Positions 23,065 to 32,360 of a stretch of DNA of 64,000 nt are shown in pieces. Under the pieces are notes generated by a model. It was given only the letters and a program-made list of their open reading frames with translations, made no database searches and was not told the origin of the DNA. Source of the stretch: Carettochelys insculpta (Eukaryota; Chordata; Testudines; Carettochelyidae); assembly GCF_033958435.1 (NCBI RefSeq), contig NC_134147.1, positions 41,162,001-41,226,000 on the forward strand. Direction: 5' to 3'. Every line of letters begins with the position of its first letter. Positions within the stretch are counted from its first letter, which is position 1. Made by a program: the position numbers and the translations under genes.

Positions 23065-23746
23065 GGCTACGTCTACACGTGAAGCCAACATCGAAATACG
23101 CTATTTCGATGAATAACGTCTACACGTCCTCCAGGGCTGGCAACGTCAATGTTCAACTTCGACGTTGCGCAGCACCACATCGAAATAGGCGCTGCGAGGG
23201 TAGGTCTACACGCCAAAGTAGCACACATCGAAATAAGGGTGCCAGGCACAGCTGCAGACAGGGTCACAGGGCGGACTCAACAGCAAGCCGCTCCCTTAAA
23301 GGGCCCCTCCCAGACACAGTTGCACTAAACAACACAAGATACACAGAGCCGACAACTGGTTGCAGACCCTGTGCCTGCAGCATGGATCCCCAGCTGCCGC
23401 AGCAGCAGCCAGAAGCCCTGGGCTAAGGGCTGCTGCCCATGGTGACCATAGAGCCCCGCAGGGGCTGGAGAGAGAGCATCTCTCAACCCCCCAGCTGATG
23501 GCCTCCATGGAGGACCCGGCAATTTCGACGTTGTGGGACGCGGATCGTCTACACGGTCCCTACTTCGACGTTGAACGTCGAAGTAGGGCGCTATTCCGAT
23601 CCCCTCATGAGGTTAGCGACTTCGACGTCTCGCCGCCTAACGTTGAAGTTAACTTCGAAATAGCGCCCGACGCGTGTAGCCGCGACGGGCGCTATTTCGA
23701 AGTTAGTGCCGCTACTTCAAAGTAGCGTGCACGTGTAGACACAGCT
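23065..23746. mobile_element. CpG-rich Harbinger-like MITE (about 680 bp)
   Basis: The left end GGCTACGTCTACACGTG mirrors the right end, whose inverse is AGCTGTGTCTACACGTGC. The body is packed with TTCGAC and ATTTCGAA words and with short palindromes, for example CTTCGACGTTGAACGTCGAAG around 23562-23582. High retained CpG against an AT-rich background suggests a younger insertion. The middle (23.28-23.51 kb) is GC-rich. An open frame from 23360 shows no recognisable domain. The flanks are AAA on the left and TAA on the right, so the target duplication is uncertain. Confidence 0.65.
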
Positions 23747-23749
23747 TAA

Positions 23750-24324
23750 AGAAGCACAAGTTAATGGGATCAACCTTTTCTGACAAATTTCTGAAAGAAT
23801 CCAATGGACTTGTAAGAGTGTTGACCAAATGGTCAAATATTGCATCAGCAGTTAACGCAGTAAAATCAAGTCCCACCTCTATTCTAGGCATAGGTTGCTC
23901 TCAACCACCCTCATGTTTTCGCTCTCCTTCCAAGTGCGATGAGTCAGCACCTAGAGTTGTTCTTTGTTTCTTATCTCAGCTCTTATAGACAACAACTATT
24001 TTGATCCCAGAGTATCAATTTCAAGAAAAAGCTTCTCTCCATTTCAGAGTGCTGTCCCCATTAGAACGATTCCTCTTAATACTCCATGAAATCTAATGGC
24101 TGTGTCATCTATTTACACATATGGGGATTTTTTCTTAACATAACCTCTTATTTATTATGGAGCCCTCATTTGGCATTGACCCACTGAGCCTGTGGATATT
24201 GCAGGTATTGACTGCCACTTCTCAAGCCATTGCTAGCAGCTGGCCATGATGTGAATTGATTTCAATTGTGCTAAAGATGAGATTGTCCACTCTGTCAACT
24301 CCAATAAACTCAAAGACACCCTTA
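23750..24324. other. Unrecognised non-coding sequence
   Basis: No feature is recognised. Confidence 0.5.
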
Positions 24325-24332
24325 AATTAGCC

Positions 24333-24736
24333 CAGTGGTGTCCAGTGGGAATTGAAAGATCGCCACACTTGTGGTTATCATCTCTTTATATTCGCCCCAT
24401 GCCCCCTGCCCAGAGCCAGGCTCCCCTCTAAATAAATACCCTCCCCCTCCCCCAGAGCCAGTCACTCCTACCTCCTATTCTAAATTAATGCCACTGACTC
24501 ACCAGAGCCACTGGAGCTGTTGCCATCGGGGCTGGGGGATGCCAGAGTGGAGCCGCCACATGCTGCTCCAGCCAGAGGTGGGGTCACATGCACAGCAGGC
24601 GGCACACACATATGGCTCTAGGAGGAGCCACATTTAAAGGCTCCAAGAGCCACATGCAGCTCCATAGCTGGAATTGCCACACTGTGCTGTCCCACTTGGT
24701 ATGTGTGGCGAGTGGCGACCGCATTGGACACCATGG
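24333..24736. mobile_element. hAT element (404 bp) with perfect 8-bp target duplication
   Basis: The left end CAGTGGTGTCC and the right end GGACACCATGG are inverted copies. AATTAGCC flanks both ends exactly (24325-24332 and 24737-24744). The interior is Pro/Cys-codon rich by chance and has no transposase motif. Confidence 0.85.
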
Positions 24737-24907
24737 AATTAGCCAGTTAGCACCGTGAGAAAATCCAGGAATAATGTGGCCTTGGATAAGTTGCTTTCAA
24801 ACCTGTCTACCGTTTTTAGGTGCTGAACTTGAGCTACCTACGGCCTGATTTTAGAGACACCGAGCACTGACTGCTCCAATTGATTTCAGGCAAAGCCGGG
24901 GTCTAGG

Positions 24908-25450
24908 CTAGGGGGTAGCAACCTTTCACAGTAGAGGCGTCATTATCCTGTGTTTGTCTTTGACCAAAATATTTGGTGAGCGGCATCACACACAAAGCTA
25001 CTTGCACACATATGCAGATATAACAGATCTATAGCAGATGACAAAGCAAATTCTGACTTAAATAAACAAAATGGCTGAGGGACTAAACTAGCCTGTTGGA
25101 GGGAGTTTGCAGCAGGAGGGGACTCGGGACTGGTGCAGGAGATTAGGGTGCTGGAGCGAGTGTGGGGTCTGGGAGGGAGTCTGGGCACAGGAGGGGGTTC
25201 TGACCTGTGCTGAAAGAGGTGTGAGGTGCAGGTTCTGACCGGAAGGTGCTTACTGTAGGTAGCTCCCAGCTGGTGGTGCAGAAGGGCTCATGCAGGCTGC
25301 AGGCCATGGCCCCACGCTGCTCCCAGAAGCAGCCAGCTGCTGGCTCTTCTTTGCACACCGCTGGAGAAGGGGGGGCAGCAGGGGCCTTAGCAGTATAAGA
25401 TGCACTCACCTCTTGTGAGCACCTCCTACCACCAGGCTGAGCGCGTGCAC
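24908..25450. repeat. Possible hAT-related repeat
   Basis: The left edge GGGGGTAGCAACCTTTCACAG resembles the GGGGTCGGCAACCTTTCAGA start of a Charlie-like element common in turtles. The right end is not identified, so the end coordinate is a guess. Confidence 0.35.
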
Positions 25451-25695
25451 ATGCACTTGGTCGCTCTGCTTGCAGGGGCTTGGTGGTGATCCATGTTCAG
25501 GCACACACAATCTGAGATTTAAATAACAAGGCAACCCTCTTCCAGGGTACGTGTCCAACAGGAGCTTCTCTCAGTGTCCTTGGTAACATCTCTGTCCCCA
25601 CTCTGGAGCAGAGCATGGCCTTGGGCTCCTTCCCTGGAGGTGACATGTCACCCCTCAGGGCCTTTCTAGCCCTTCAGCTGGGTCTCTGTAATTCA

Positions 25696-25848
25696 GGGCA
25701 GGTCTACACTAGACCTTAAAATCAAACCGAGATACTTCTCAAAAGTGAGGAGTACCGAGGTCAACTGTTGACCCCAGATAGTTTGATTCTGCGTGTCCCC
25801 ACTAGACGCATAACTTGGCCAATCTTCTGGGGAGTGTAGATGTCCTCT
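25696..25848. mobile_element. Small Harbinger-like MITE
   Basis: The left end GGGCAGGTCTACACTAGACC and the inverse of the right end, GAGGACATCTACACTCCCC, form an inverted pair over about 150 bp. Target duplication is not clear. Confidence 0.5.
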
Positions 25849-25849
25849 T

Positions 25850-27024
25850 ATTTTCCCACTCTCCAGGCCACTTTCCCCTCCCCAGTGGCTGATGGGTGGT
25901 TGGGAGGAACCCACCCAGGGACCCCACAGATAGCAGCTGTGTGCAACGTCTCTTTCAACAACTGTGTTGCTGCTATAATTCCCTGGGCCACTTCCCCATG
26001 TGTCTCCAGCCTGCCCTGATGCCACCTACTGCTGCCCACACCTCCCACCTGCTGGCCTGAGGCTGAAGGTGAGCCACCCTCCCTCCTTACCCTGCTCCAA
26101 GCTTCTCACTTCTTCCAGGCCAGATGCCATTGCAGCAAATGGCACCCAGTCCATCCAATCTGGAAGAATGAGAAATCTCCTGCCCTCACGGCTTCTGCTC
26201 CCACAGTTCTCCCCTGCGGAGCAGCCACTCCCTCATAGGAGCAGGGTGCTGGGGCCAGGCTGCGTAAGGTACTAGCACTGGTAGGGATGGACCTACCTTC
26301 TTCACTTATTTCAGGGCCTTGTGCTGGTGGAGTTCAGCAGCCAGCCTGGGGATCCAGCAAAGAACCGATCTTGCTCTGGCCCAGCAGCTCTCCTTATATT
26401 CACTTTCTGAACCCCAATTGGCTGCTTCACAAACACCAGCTCTAGGCAGCTTGGAGGACCTCTCTACTGCCCTTTTCTGGGGTGGGATGTGGCAGGACCA
26501 CAAGGCTTCTCGCAAGGGACCTCAGGAACTAGTCCATTCCGTCACAGTATCTAACTCCCATGAAGTGTCTAACTACCTTTGAGGGCCGACCTAGACTCAG
26601 GTATCTGCAGTTGGATACCCAGAAAAGACCCACAAGTAGTGGTCTCTTTGGAAACATTGGTCTTAATCTCAACTTCAATCTACCCATTTGGAACATGGAT
26701 GTGAAACTCCCCTGTCCTAAAGTGATGCTGTGAGAGTCGGGAGTGAAAGTAACTTACATTTCTTACAGGTGCTGGTGCATTGCCCCTCACCAGGGGAGGG
26801 CTCAGGGCAGGAGTTGTGTACATGTGTGTGATATGACAGCAGTACAGTAAAAAATGTTTGTAAGTGTAGGGTGGAGTACAGGGGGTGAGGATATGTATGG
26901 AGGGGGAGTTCAGGGCAGGGTATGAAGATGTGTGGGTGGTACAGGGATGGGGATGTGAGGAGAAGCTCAGAGCCTCGCGAGGATTGGGGTGTGTGTGGAG
27001 AAGTGCAGGAATTGAGGTGGGGGG
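25850..27024. other. Unrecognised non-coding sequence
   Basis: This is a mixed GC-rich then purine-rich stretch. No exon or RNA gene is seen. The long frames on both strands near 26.68-27.5 kb run through compositionally biased sequence and into the LTR, so I treat them as fortuitous. Confidence 0.5.
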
Positions 27025-27153
27025 CTTAGGGACAGTGTTCCCTAAAAGCGGAGTACTTGGGCAGCTGCCTAGGAGAGATGTGGGTGCCACCCAGCTCAAT
27101 AGCAGAGCACCCACAGCTGCCCATATCAGGCAGCATGCGTTTGTGTTGATGGT

Positions 27154-27347
27154 TGTGATGGGGTGTACCAGCCCCCCACTAACCAGAGGGGCAGGGGCCA
27201 GGATTGCTGGGTGGAAAAGCTCTCCCCTCCCCGCCACGTCATGGCCCTGCTGGGCATGCTCCAACTGCTGCCCATGTATAAAGGCCAGGGAGGCCAGTCA
27301 GTTGGGGCTGGCCAATGGGGGGGAAAGAGCTCCTGATGGAGTCTGGC

Positions 27348-27380
<33 letters not shown>

Positions 27381-27406
27381 TGCCTCCCCGCTCCCAAGGA
27401 CTTACT

Positions 27407-27443
<37 letters not shown>

Positions 27444-27874
27444 CCTGGGGAGGTGCAACCAGAGCTGGAGCAGGGTACCTAATCAGAGACAGGGTAGGAA
27501 ACAGCCCAGGGCAGGGAACTGGGAGGGGACCCTAGAGCTCAATGTGTTGCACCTGGGATCCCTGCTGAGCTGGTGGCTGGGAGGATACACCCACCACCGA
27601 CTGGGCCCTGGGCAGGAGCTTGGCGGAGAGGGAGGACCCAAGCTCCCCTACCCCCACCCCTGGGACCCAAGGAAGGGGGAACCGTGTGTAGGCTGTTGGG
27701 CCTGTGTGTATTGATTAGGCTGCTGGGCTGGCATGTATTGACTGGGCCGCTGAAGCCTGTAAACTGTGACCAGGCCATGGGGCCTGTGAATACTGACTGG
27801 GCCATTGGGCTGCGGAGCCCTGAGGGCAGCGTGAGAGTCCTTGGAGGCGGGGCGGGGCAGGAGACCCTTCCACA
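27154..27874 (+). mobile_element. Solo LTR (721 bp) with CAG runs
   Basis: It begins TGTGATGGGGTGTACCAG and ends CCCTTCCACA, with TGGT at 27150-27153 and 27875-27878 as the target duplication. The 4-bp duplication and TG...CA ends fit an LTR. A TATA box with context GTATAAAGGCCAGG at about 27276 would place the transcription start near 27305. Two CAG/GCA runs, at about 27348-27371 and 27410-27440, lie just downstream in what would be R/U5 or leader. No internal viral genes are present. The long frame through the CAG runs yields poly-Gln and poly-Ala and is not a gene. Confidence 0.75.
27348..27440. repeat. Two CAG trinucleotide runs
   Basis: A run of about eight CAG units is followed, after about 40 bp, by a run of about eleven, both inside the solo LTR. 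Unit counts in such runs commonly vary between individuals. Confidence 0.9.
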
Positions 27875-27962
27875 TGGTGCCCATCTGCACATGCCTCGGT
27901 GGACGTGACAACATTTATTCTACCCCTGAATGGAAAAAATTAGAGGCAACACTGCTCAGTGC

Positions 27963-29940
27963 CGAGACGTGCAGAGTGGAGTATGGAGAGGCGAGGAGGC
28001 CCTTTAAGGGGCACAGAGGGGGCTGACAACCCCCACACCCCCATTCCGACTGATGCTGCTGTTACTTGCTCTTTCCTTTCCATCTCGGTCAGGGAGCCAT
28101 AGGAAAGTCACTGACTCCTCCGTCCCTGCCCCTCACCAGCCCAGAGGGAGAGGTATGCAGCACACTGTTAGCCTCCCTCACCTCTGGAGATCAATGGGAG
28201 GGAGGCAACAAGCAGCACAGGCAGAAAGGCTTCAGCCCCTCCTGCCCTTCCTAAAGGGCACCTAGTGCAGGGCTCAGGGCTGGGGCAGTCTCAGACCCGC
28301 ATGGAGTGTGCCCCCCACCAACCATATTCACGTGCCTGCTGCATGCAGGAGAGCCCTGGGAACCCGGCCCTACCTGCACTTCCCAGGAGAGCTGATACAG
28401 TATTCGGAAAACTTCTCATATGAAAGGAACAACAGCCAGAGGGAGAGACATAAATACAGTGGAACATAAATCATGAGCATCATAGTGAAGATCGGTCTGA
28501 AACACGCCCATGGCTATTTCCTGAATTGAATCATTTGCATGATTCTCAGAATGCAACGTTGTAAAATATAGGATGCAAGATATTAATTATGGGCAAGGAG
28601 TCCTGTAAGATTTCAGTCTATTGATTAAACTGCCATTATATAGTTTAGAAAAAATAGAGTAATGTAAAAGTAATAAACCTGATCAAAACCAGAACCCTCC
28701 ATGAATGAGAATAAGCTGTTTTTAATCCTGCAACCCTAGTTACGATGTATCAGAAAGCTAATTGTATTCTATTTGTTTAAGACTGAAGAACAGGGTAGTT
28801 TTAGATGGGTCATTAGAACCAAATATATTCTTAGATACTTAAAACTGAGCAAGGCAAAGCACAAGAAAATATAACTTATGGAATAACCTCAGTCTAGTAC
28901 AGAGATGAACTTGGAAAACAAATACATCTTCACAGCAACTAATAAGTTTTCTGTGCGTCCATATTGGCACTTGATCAATACGTGAAGCTCCCGATAATTT
29001 CAATAGGAGTTCTGCATGCAGCCCTGCTCTTTGAGCTGCCACTGCTCTAGGAAAGAGGAAGTGCCATCAAAGCAGTAAATCCTAAAAAAAGGCTAAATGA
29101 TAAAACAGTAAATATTCCTGGAGTAGCCATCAATCAATCACTTGTGAATATGACTCAGGCAAAAGAGATTTACGACAAAACTTAAACTAAATCCAAAATT
29201 ATAAAATGTTAAAATGCTTAAACATGAAAAAGAACATGAACTATTAAGGCAAATGTTCACCTTGCCACTTGTCTCTTCCTCATTGTAGTGGATCACCACG
29301 CAAATAGGAGAATTGTTAGATCACAGATACATCATCACTAAACTAACCACCATAGCTCGTAACCAGAAAGGCCCTCTCTATTTATGTAAGCCGTGTTTTA
29401 TTATTTCCCTAATAAGTAACCCATGACTGCTTCTTCCTATTGTGCATATTGTACTCATGAAATACAGCTGTTCAGAGCATATGTAGAGAGCTGCAAAAGG
29501 GAGCCTTAAGCAATGTACCACAACAATGACCTTTATTGCATGTACTGAACCCATGAATAGTGCAATTTATTTGTGAGCCACACCTACTGAAACATTTTAT
29601 GGTCACTATTTCCATATAGTTAGGCTCAGAGCACTCCAGTAACAGTACCAAACTGAAAGCCAAAAGACCAGTGTCATAGATCTCAAAGGCTGAAGGGAAA
29701 CGTAGTAATTCTGGAATATTTTTTTCATTACCCTTAAAAATACACATTTACGTTACAGTCTTTAGCCCAGTCGTCCTCTCCACCTCAGTGTGTGGAGAAT
29801 GCCTAGGTCTGCTGGCATCAGAGAAGAGGCCTTGCTAAGCCACAGAATACCTAGTGACTGAATCCAAGAAATTTCCAAATAGGTTCATATAACTACTGCA
29901 GAAAGGTGGTTTATTTATCATTCTCAAACACACACTTTAG
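27963..29940. other. Unrecognised non-coding sequence
   Basis: GC-rich to about 28.4 kb, then AT-rich. No exon, RNA gene or transposon ends are recognised. Confidence 0.5.
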
Positions 29941-30420
29941 GCTTGTGTGAAGGCTGATCCCCACTTGGACACTCCAAGTGCAGAAGGTGGGGGCCCACAA
30001 ATGACCTTAAAAATACCTTATGTCTATAGGCTCTGCTTTAAAAGCTTCTCAAGATCACAGATTCCCAGACCCTGGGAGGTAGCTACAACCACTCAGGTAA
30101 GAAATACCCCCTTCAAAGCCCAGGAAGATGCACTTGGGAGGTCTCCCTGTGGGGTAACCCCAAGCTTTTAATCCTTGCTTAGGAAATAGCTCAAAACAAA
30201 GAGGAAGAAATTAAGCTGGAATCTGACAGATGACCTTTTGGTTTTAGGCCTGGGTATACACAGACCCTTCTCTAGGATACAGGAATCAAATCATTGCCTT
30301 TAAAGAAAAAAAGGTGATTTATTAACAAAACCAAACATAAAATATACCAATAAAGTGATCAACTTAGCATACTTGATTGCAAGGAGTTGCAGAGCCACTT
30401 TAAAAAAAAAAAAAAACTTA
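29941..30420. repeat. Possible LTR-retroelement-related repeat
   Basis: The phrases GTGAAGGCTGATCCCCACTT, GGGGCCCACAAATGACC and GTGATTTATTAACAAAACC match my memory of a repeat widespread in turtle genomes. I could not find LTR ends or a target duplication. An A-run of 15 lies at 30402-30416. Confidence 0.35.
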
Positions 30421-30827
30421 AAGCAAAAGCACAGAGAATTTAACCTGGGATTTAGGTTAGAAGTTACAGTGTACAGGCATGGGGTAGAAAGTGGGAGTGG
30501 GGTGGATGCATAAACCAGCCTGAGAAGTCCTGCACCAACACTGCCGCTCCTCCCTGCAAAACCAAAACAAACAAACAAAAGAAAATAGCCTGATCTCATC
30601 TGACTAAACATTTCTTTTCTACTTACGTATCTGTATGCCCAGATTGTGTTGTAGCCTGAATATTTCCTGGCTTCATTAAGCCTGTTCGGGATTCGAAAAC
30701 TGGTTTTTCTCCTCTGGCCAGACAAAAGAAAATACCCCCTCAGCAGGTACCTGCTTCAATTCAAACGATCCCTCTCTCTTTCCATTGGCTTATCTGGCTG
30801 CTTGTCAACAAAGAACGCACTCTCCCT

Positions 30828-31253
30828 GGCTGGGTCTACATGGTGCAGCTTTCCCAGCAGATCCATGCTAATGAGGAGCCTCGAAATTGCAAATGGTTGC
30901 TCATTAGCGTGGTCCCATGGCTCATTAGCATAGCTGCACGAAAGCTTGGTCTTGGCAGAGGAGAGTGCTGGCAGTAAAGAAGCCATGTGGATGTGCCCCT
31001 GCTGGCAGAAAGCCCCTCTGTCGCCAGGCCCTTATGTCTTCCTTTCTTCAAGACATGTTTGCTTTTTTCTGGCATAAGGGTCTGGCGGCAGAGGGGCTTT
31101 TTGCCGGCAGGGACACGTCCACACGGCCTCTTTACTGTGAGCACTCCCTCTGCTGAGACCAAGCTCTTGCATGGCTATGCTAATGAGCCACCGGACCATG
31201 CTAATGAGCAGCCATTTGCAATTTCGAGGCTGCTGTGCCAGGTAGACCCAGCC
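30828..31253. mobile_element. Large fold-back element (426-bp imperfect palindrome)
   Basis: The left end GGCTGGGTCTACATGG mirrors the right end, and the two halves are inverted copies almost throughout. Shared landmarks are TTTGCAATTTCGAGGC, CATGCTAATGAG, and GGCAGAGGGGCTTT with its inverse. The arms meet at CCTTATG (31030-31036) and CATAAGG (31073-31079), leaving a 36-bp spacer at 31037-31072. End sequences resemble the Harbinger-like MITEs here. Target duplication is not clear (CCT left, TCT right). Confidence 0.75.
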
Positions 31254-31814
31254 TCTGTGTTTAACCCTTTACAGGAATTCATTCACAACAGCTTGATTCA
31301 AGCAACTGAGCCATTTTCTGCCCACAAAAGCTCCATGGCGGTGAAGAAGACTACTCTGGTCTAAGGCAAAAGAATGTGTTGCTAGGATGTGTGCAGTGGG
31401 TTGGGGCTGGGTGGGGTGCTCTGCTTCCCACTGCTGCAGTAGAAGATGGGAGATGGCAGCTGAGTGGAGCAGGCCACTGAATTACTCTGTTTCCTGGGGC
31501 TCCCACCACCACAGTGAGGGCAAAGGGGCCTGTCCCTGCTGCCATCCTATGCCAGACTCCCCCAGTAACCACCCAGGTTGTGTTTCTCAGGGGAGGGGAC
31601 TTAGGGGAAGGGGAACAAGAGGAGCAGGAGGGGGCAGAGCAAGGACAGGAAGAAATGAGGTTGGGTTGGAGCAAGGGCAGGGTTTGTGGGAAGGGAGTAG
31701 AGTGGGGGCAGCGTAGAGGCAGAAGGAGATGGCGGGGGCGGGGGCAGGCCTGGGGCACAAACTGGTTGCCCAGGGCCCCGTGCCCCCTAGGGATGGCCTG
31801 CTAATGGGGAACTG
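31254..31814. other. Non-coding, partly purine-rich sequence
   Basis: The 31.58-31.75 kb stretch is a G/A-rich low-complexity patch that creates fortuitous frames on both strands. No gene is seen. Confidence 0.5.
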
Positions 31815-32135
31815 TTACATGGAAAGCTTAATGGATGGGAGGTGGTTGCTGAAGTTGTGGTGGAAATCAGGGATCCCTCTAATTTTTTCCATCTGTGAGC
31901 GAAATAAATTTTATGTGCACTGAGGCATGTGTAGGTGCGCACCACCAATAGAAACACATGCCGTCAGCTGTGGATGCTCTGCTAATCAGCTGGGCAGCAC
32001 CTGACTCTCTCCTGGGTGACCGCCCATGCGCTCAGCTTGCAGGGAACACTGGTGGAAATCTGTGAAGGAGTGTAAAGCCTCTGAGGATGCTAATATCATT
32101 GATGTATCTAAGGAATAGCATTGTTTTGTGGTGCG
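31815..32135 (-). pseudogene. Second Penelope-like RT fragment, split by a hAT MITE
   Basis: The plus strand GCTTAATGGATGGGAGGTGG (from about 31828) parallels 9907-9940 of the first remnant. On the minus strand it encodes HHNFSNHLPSIKL, against HHNFSNHSPSIKL in the other copy. Upstream sequence of the same element (on the minus strand) continues at 32052-32135. The MITE at 31868-32051, with its duplication GTGGAAAT, interrupts it. Only about 110-130 bp of RT sequence is left. Confidence 0.55.
31868..32051 (+). mobile_element. hAT MITE, GTTCCC family, perfect target duplication
   Basis: This 184-bp copy begins CAGGGATCCCTCTAATTTTT and ends CTTGCAGGGAACACTG. GTGGAAAT flanks both ends exactly (31860-31867 and 32052-32059). 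It sits inside the Penelope-like fragment. Confidence 0.9.
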
Positions 32136-32149
32136 TGGTAGCATGATGA

Positions 32150-32360
32150 TCAAATAATACCTAACTTGTGTACAGTTCTCTGCATTGTAGATCTCAAAGT
32201 GCTTAACACAGGAGAAATTACACCCATTTTACACACAGAGAAGCTGCAAGTCAGGAAAACAAAGTTACTTGCTTACGGTCAGACAGAATGTTAAAGGCAG
32301 AGACATGAATATGGTCTCCCCATGTCTGGAACAGTGTAATATTGACTGCACCACGCTGCA
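32150..32360 (-). repeat. MIR/CORE-SINE copy
   Basis: The plus strand shows the reversed MIR order: CACCCATTTTACACACAGAG, then AAAGTTACTTGCTTACGGTC, then a segment corresponding to the B-box region. The flanking GATCTCAAAGTGCTTAACAC continues the 3' end of the family. Confidence 0.7.

Larger units (their letters stand above)
27033..27954 (-). mobile_element. hAT MITE, GTTCCC family, split by a solo LTR
   Basis: The left part (27033-27153) begins CAGTGTTCCCTAAAAGCGG and contains AGCAGAGCACCCACAGCTGC. The right part (27879-27954) continues with CATCTGCACATGCCTC and ends AGAGGCAACACTG. Joined, they give about 200 bp, the size of the intact family members. Flanks CTTAGGGA and CTCAGTGC match weakly (5 of 8). 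The element was present before the LTR inserted. Confidence 0.75.

Noticed and set aside
23360..23725. Possible transposase or Myb-like gene in the CpG-rich MITE
   Set aside because: The frame has no DDE, helix-turn-helix or SANT-like pattern and the element is too short to be autonomous.
26885..27535. Longest open frame in the window (216 codons), with poly-Gln and poly-Ala
   Set aside because: It crosses the boundary between flanking DNA, a hAT MITE and the solo LTR, and its length comes from the CAG runs and purine-rich sequence. No domain or splice context supports it.
30836..31364. Overlapping frames on both strands as genes
   Set aside because: They mirror each other because the DNA is a palindrome; they are a by-product of the fold-back element.
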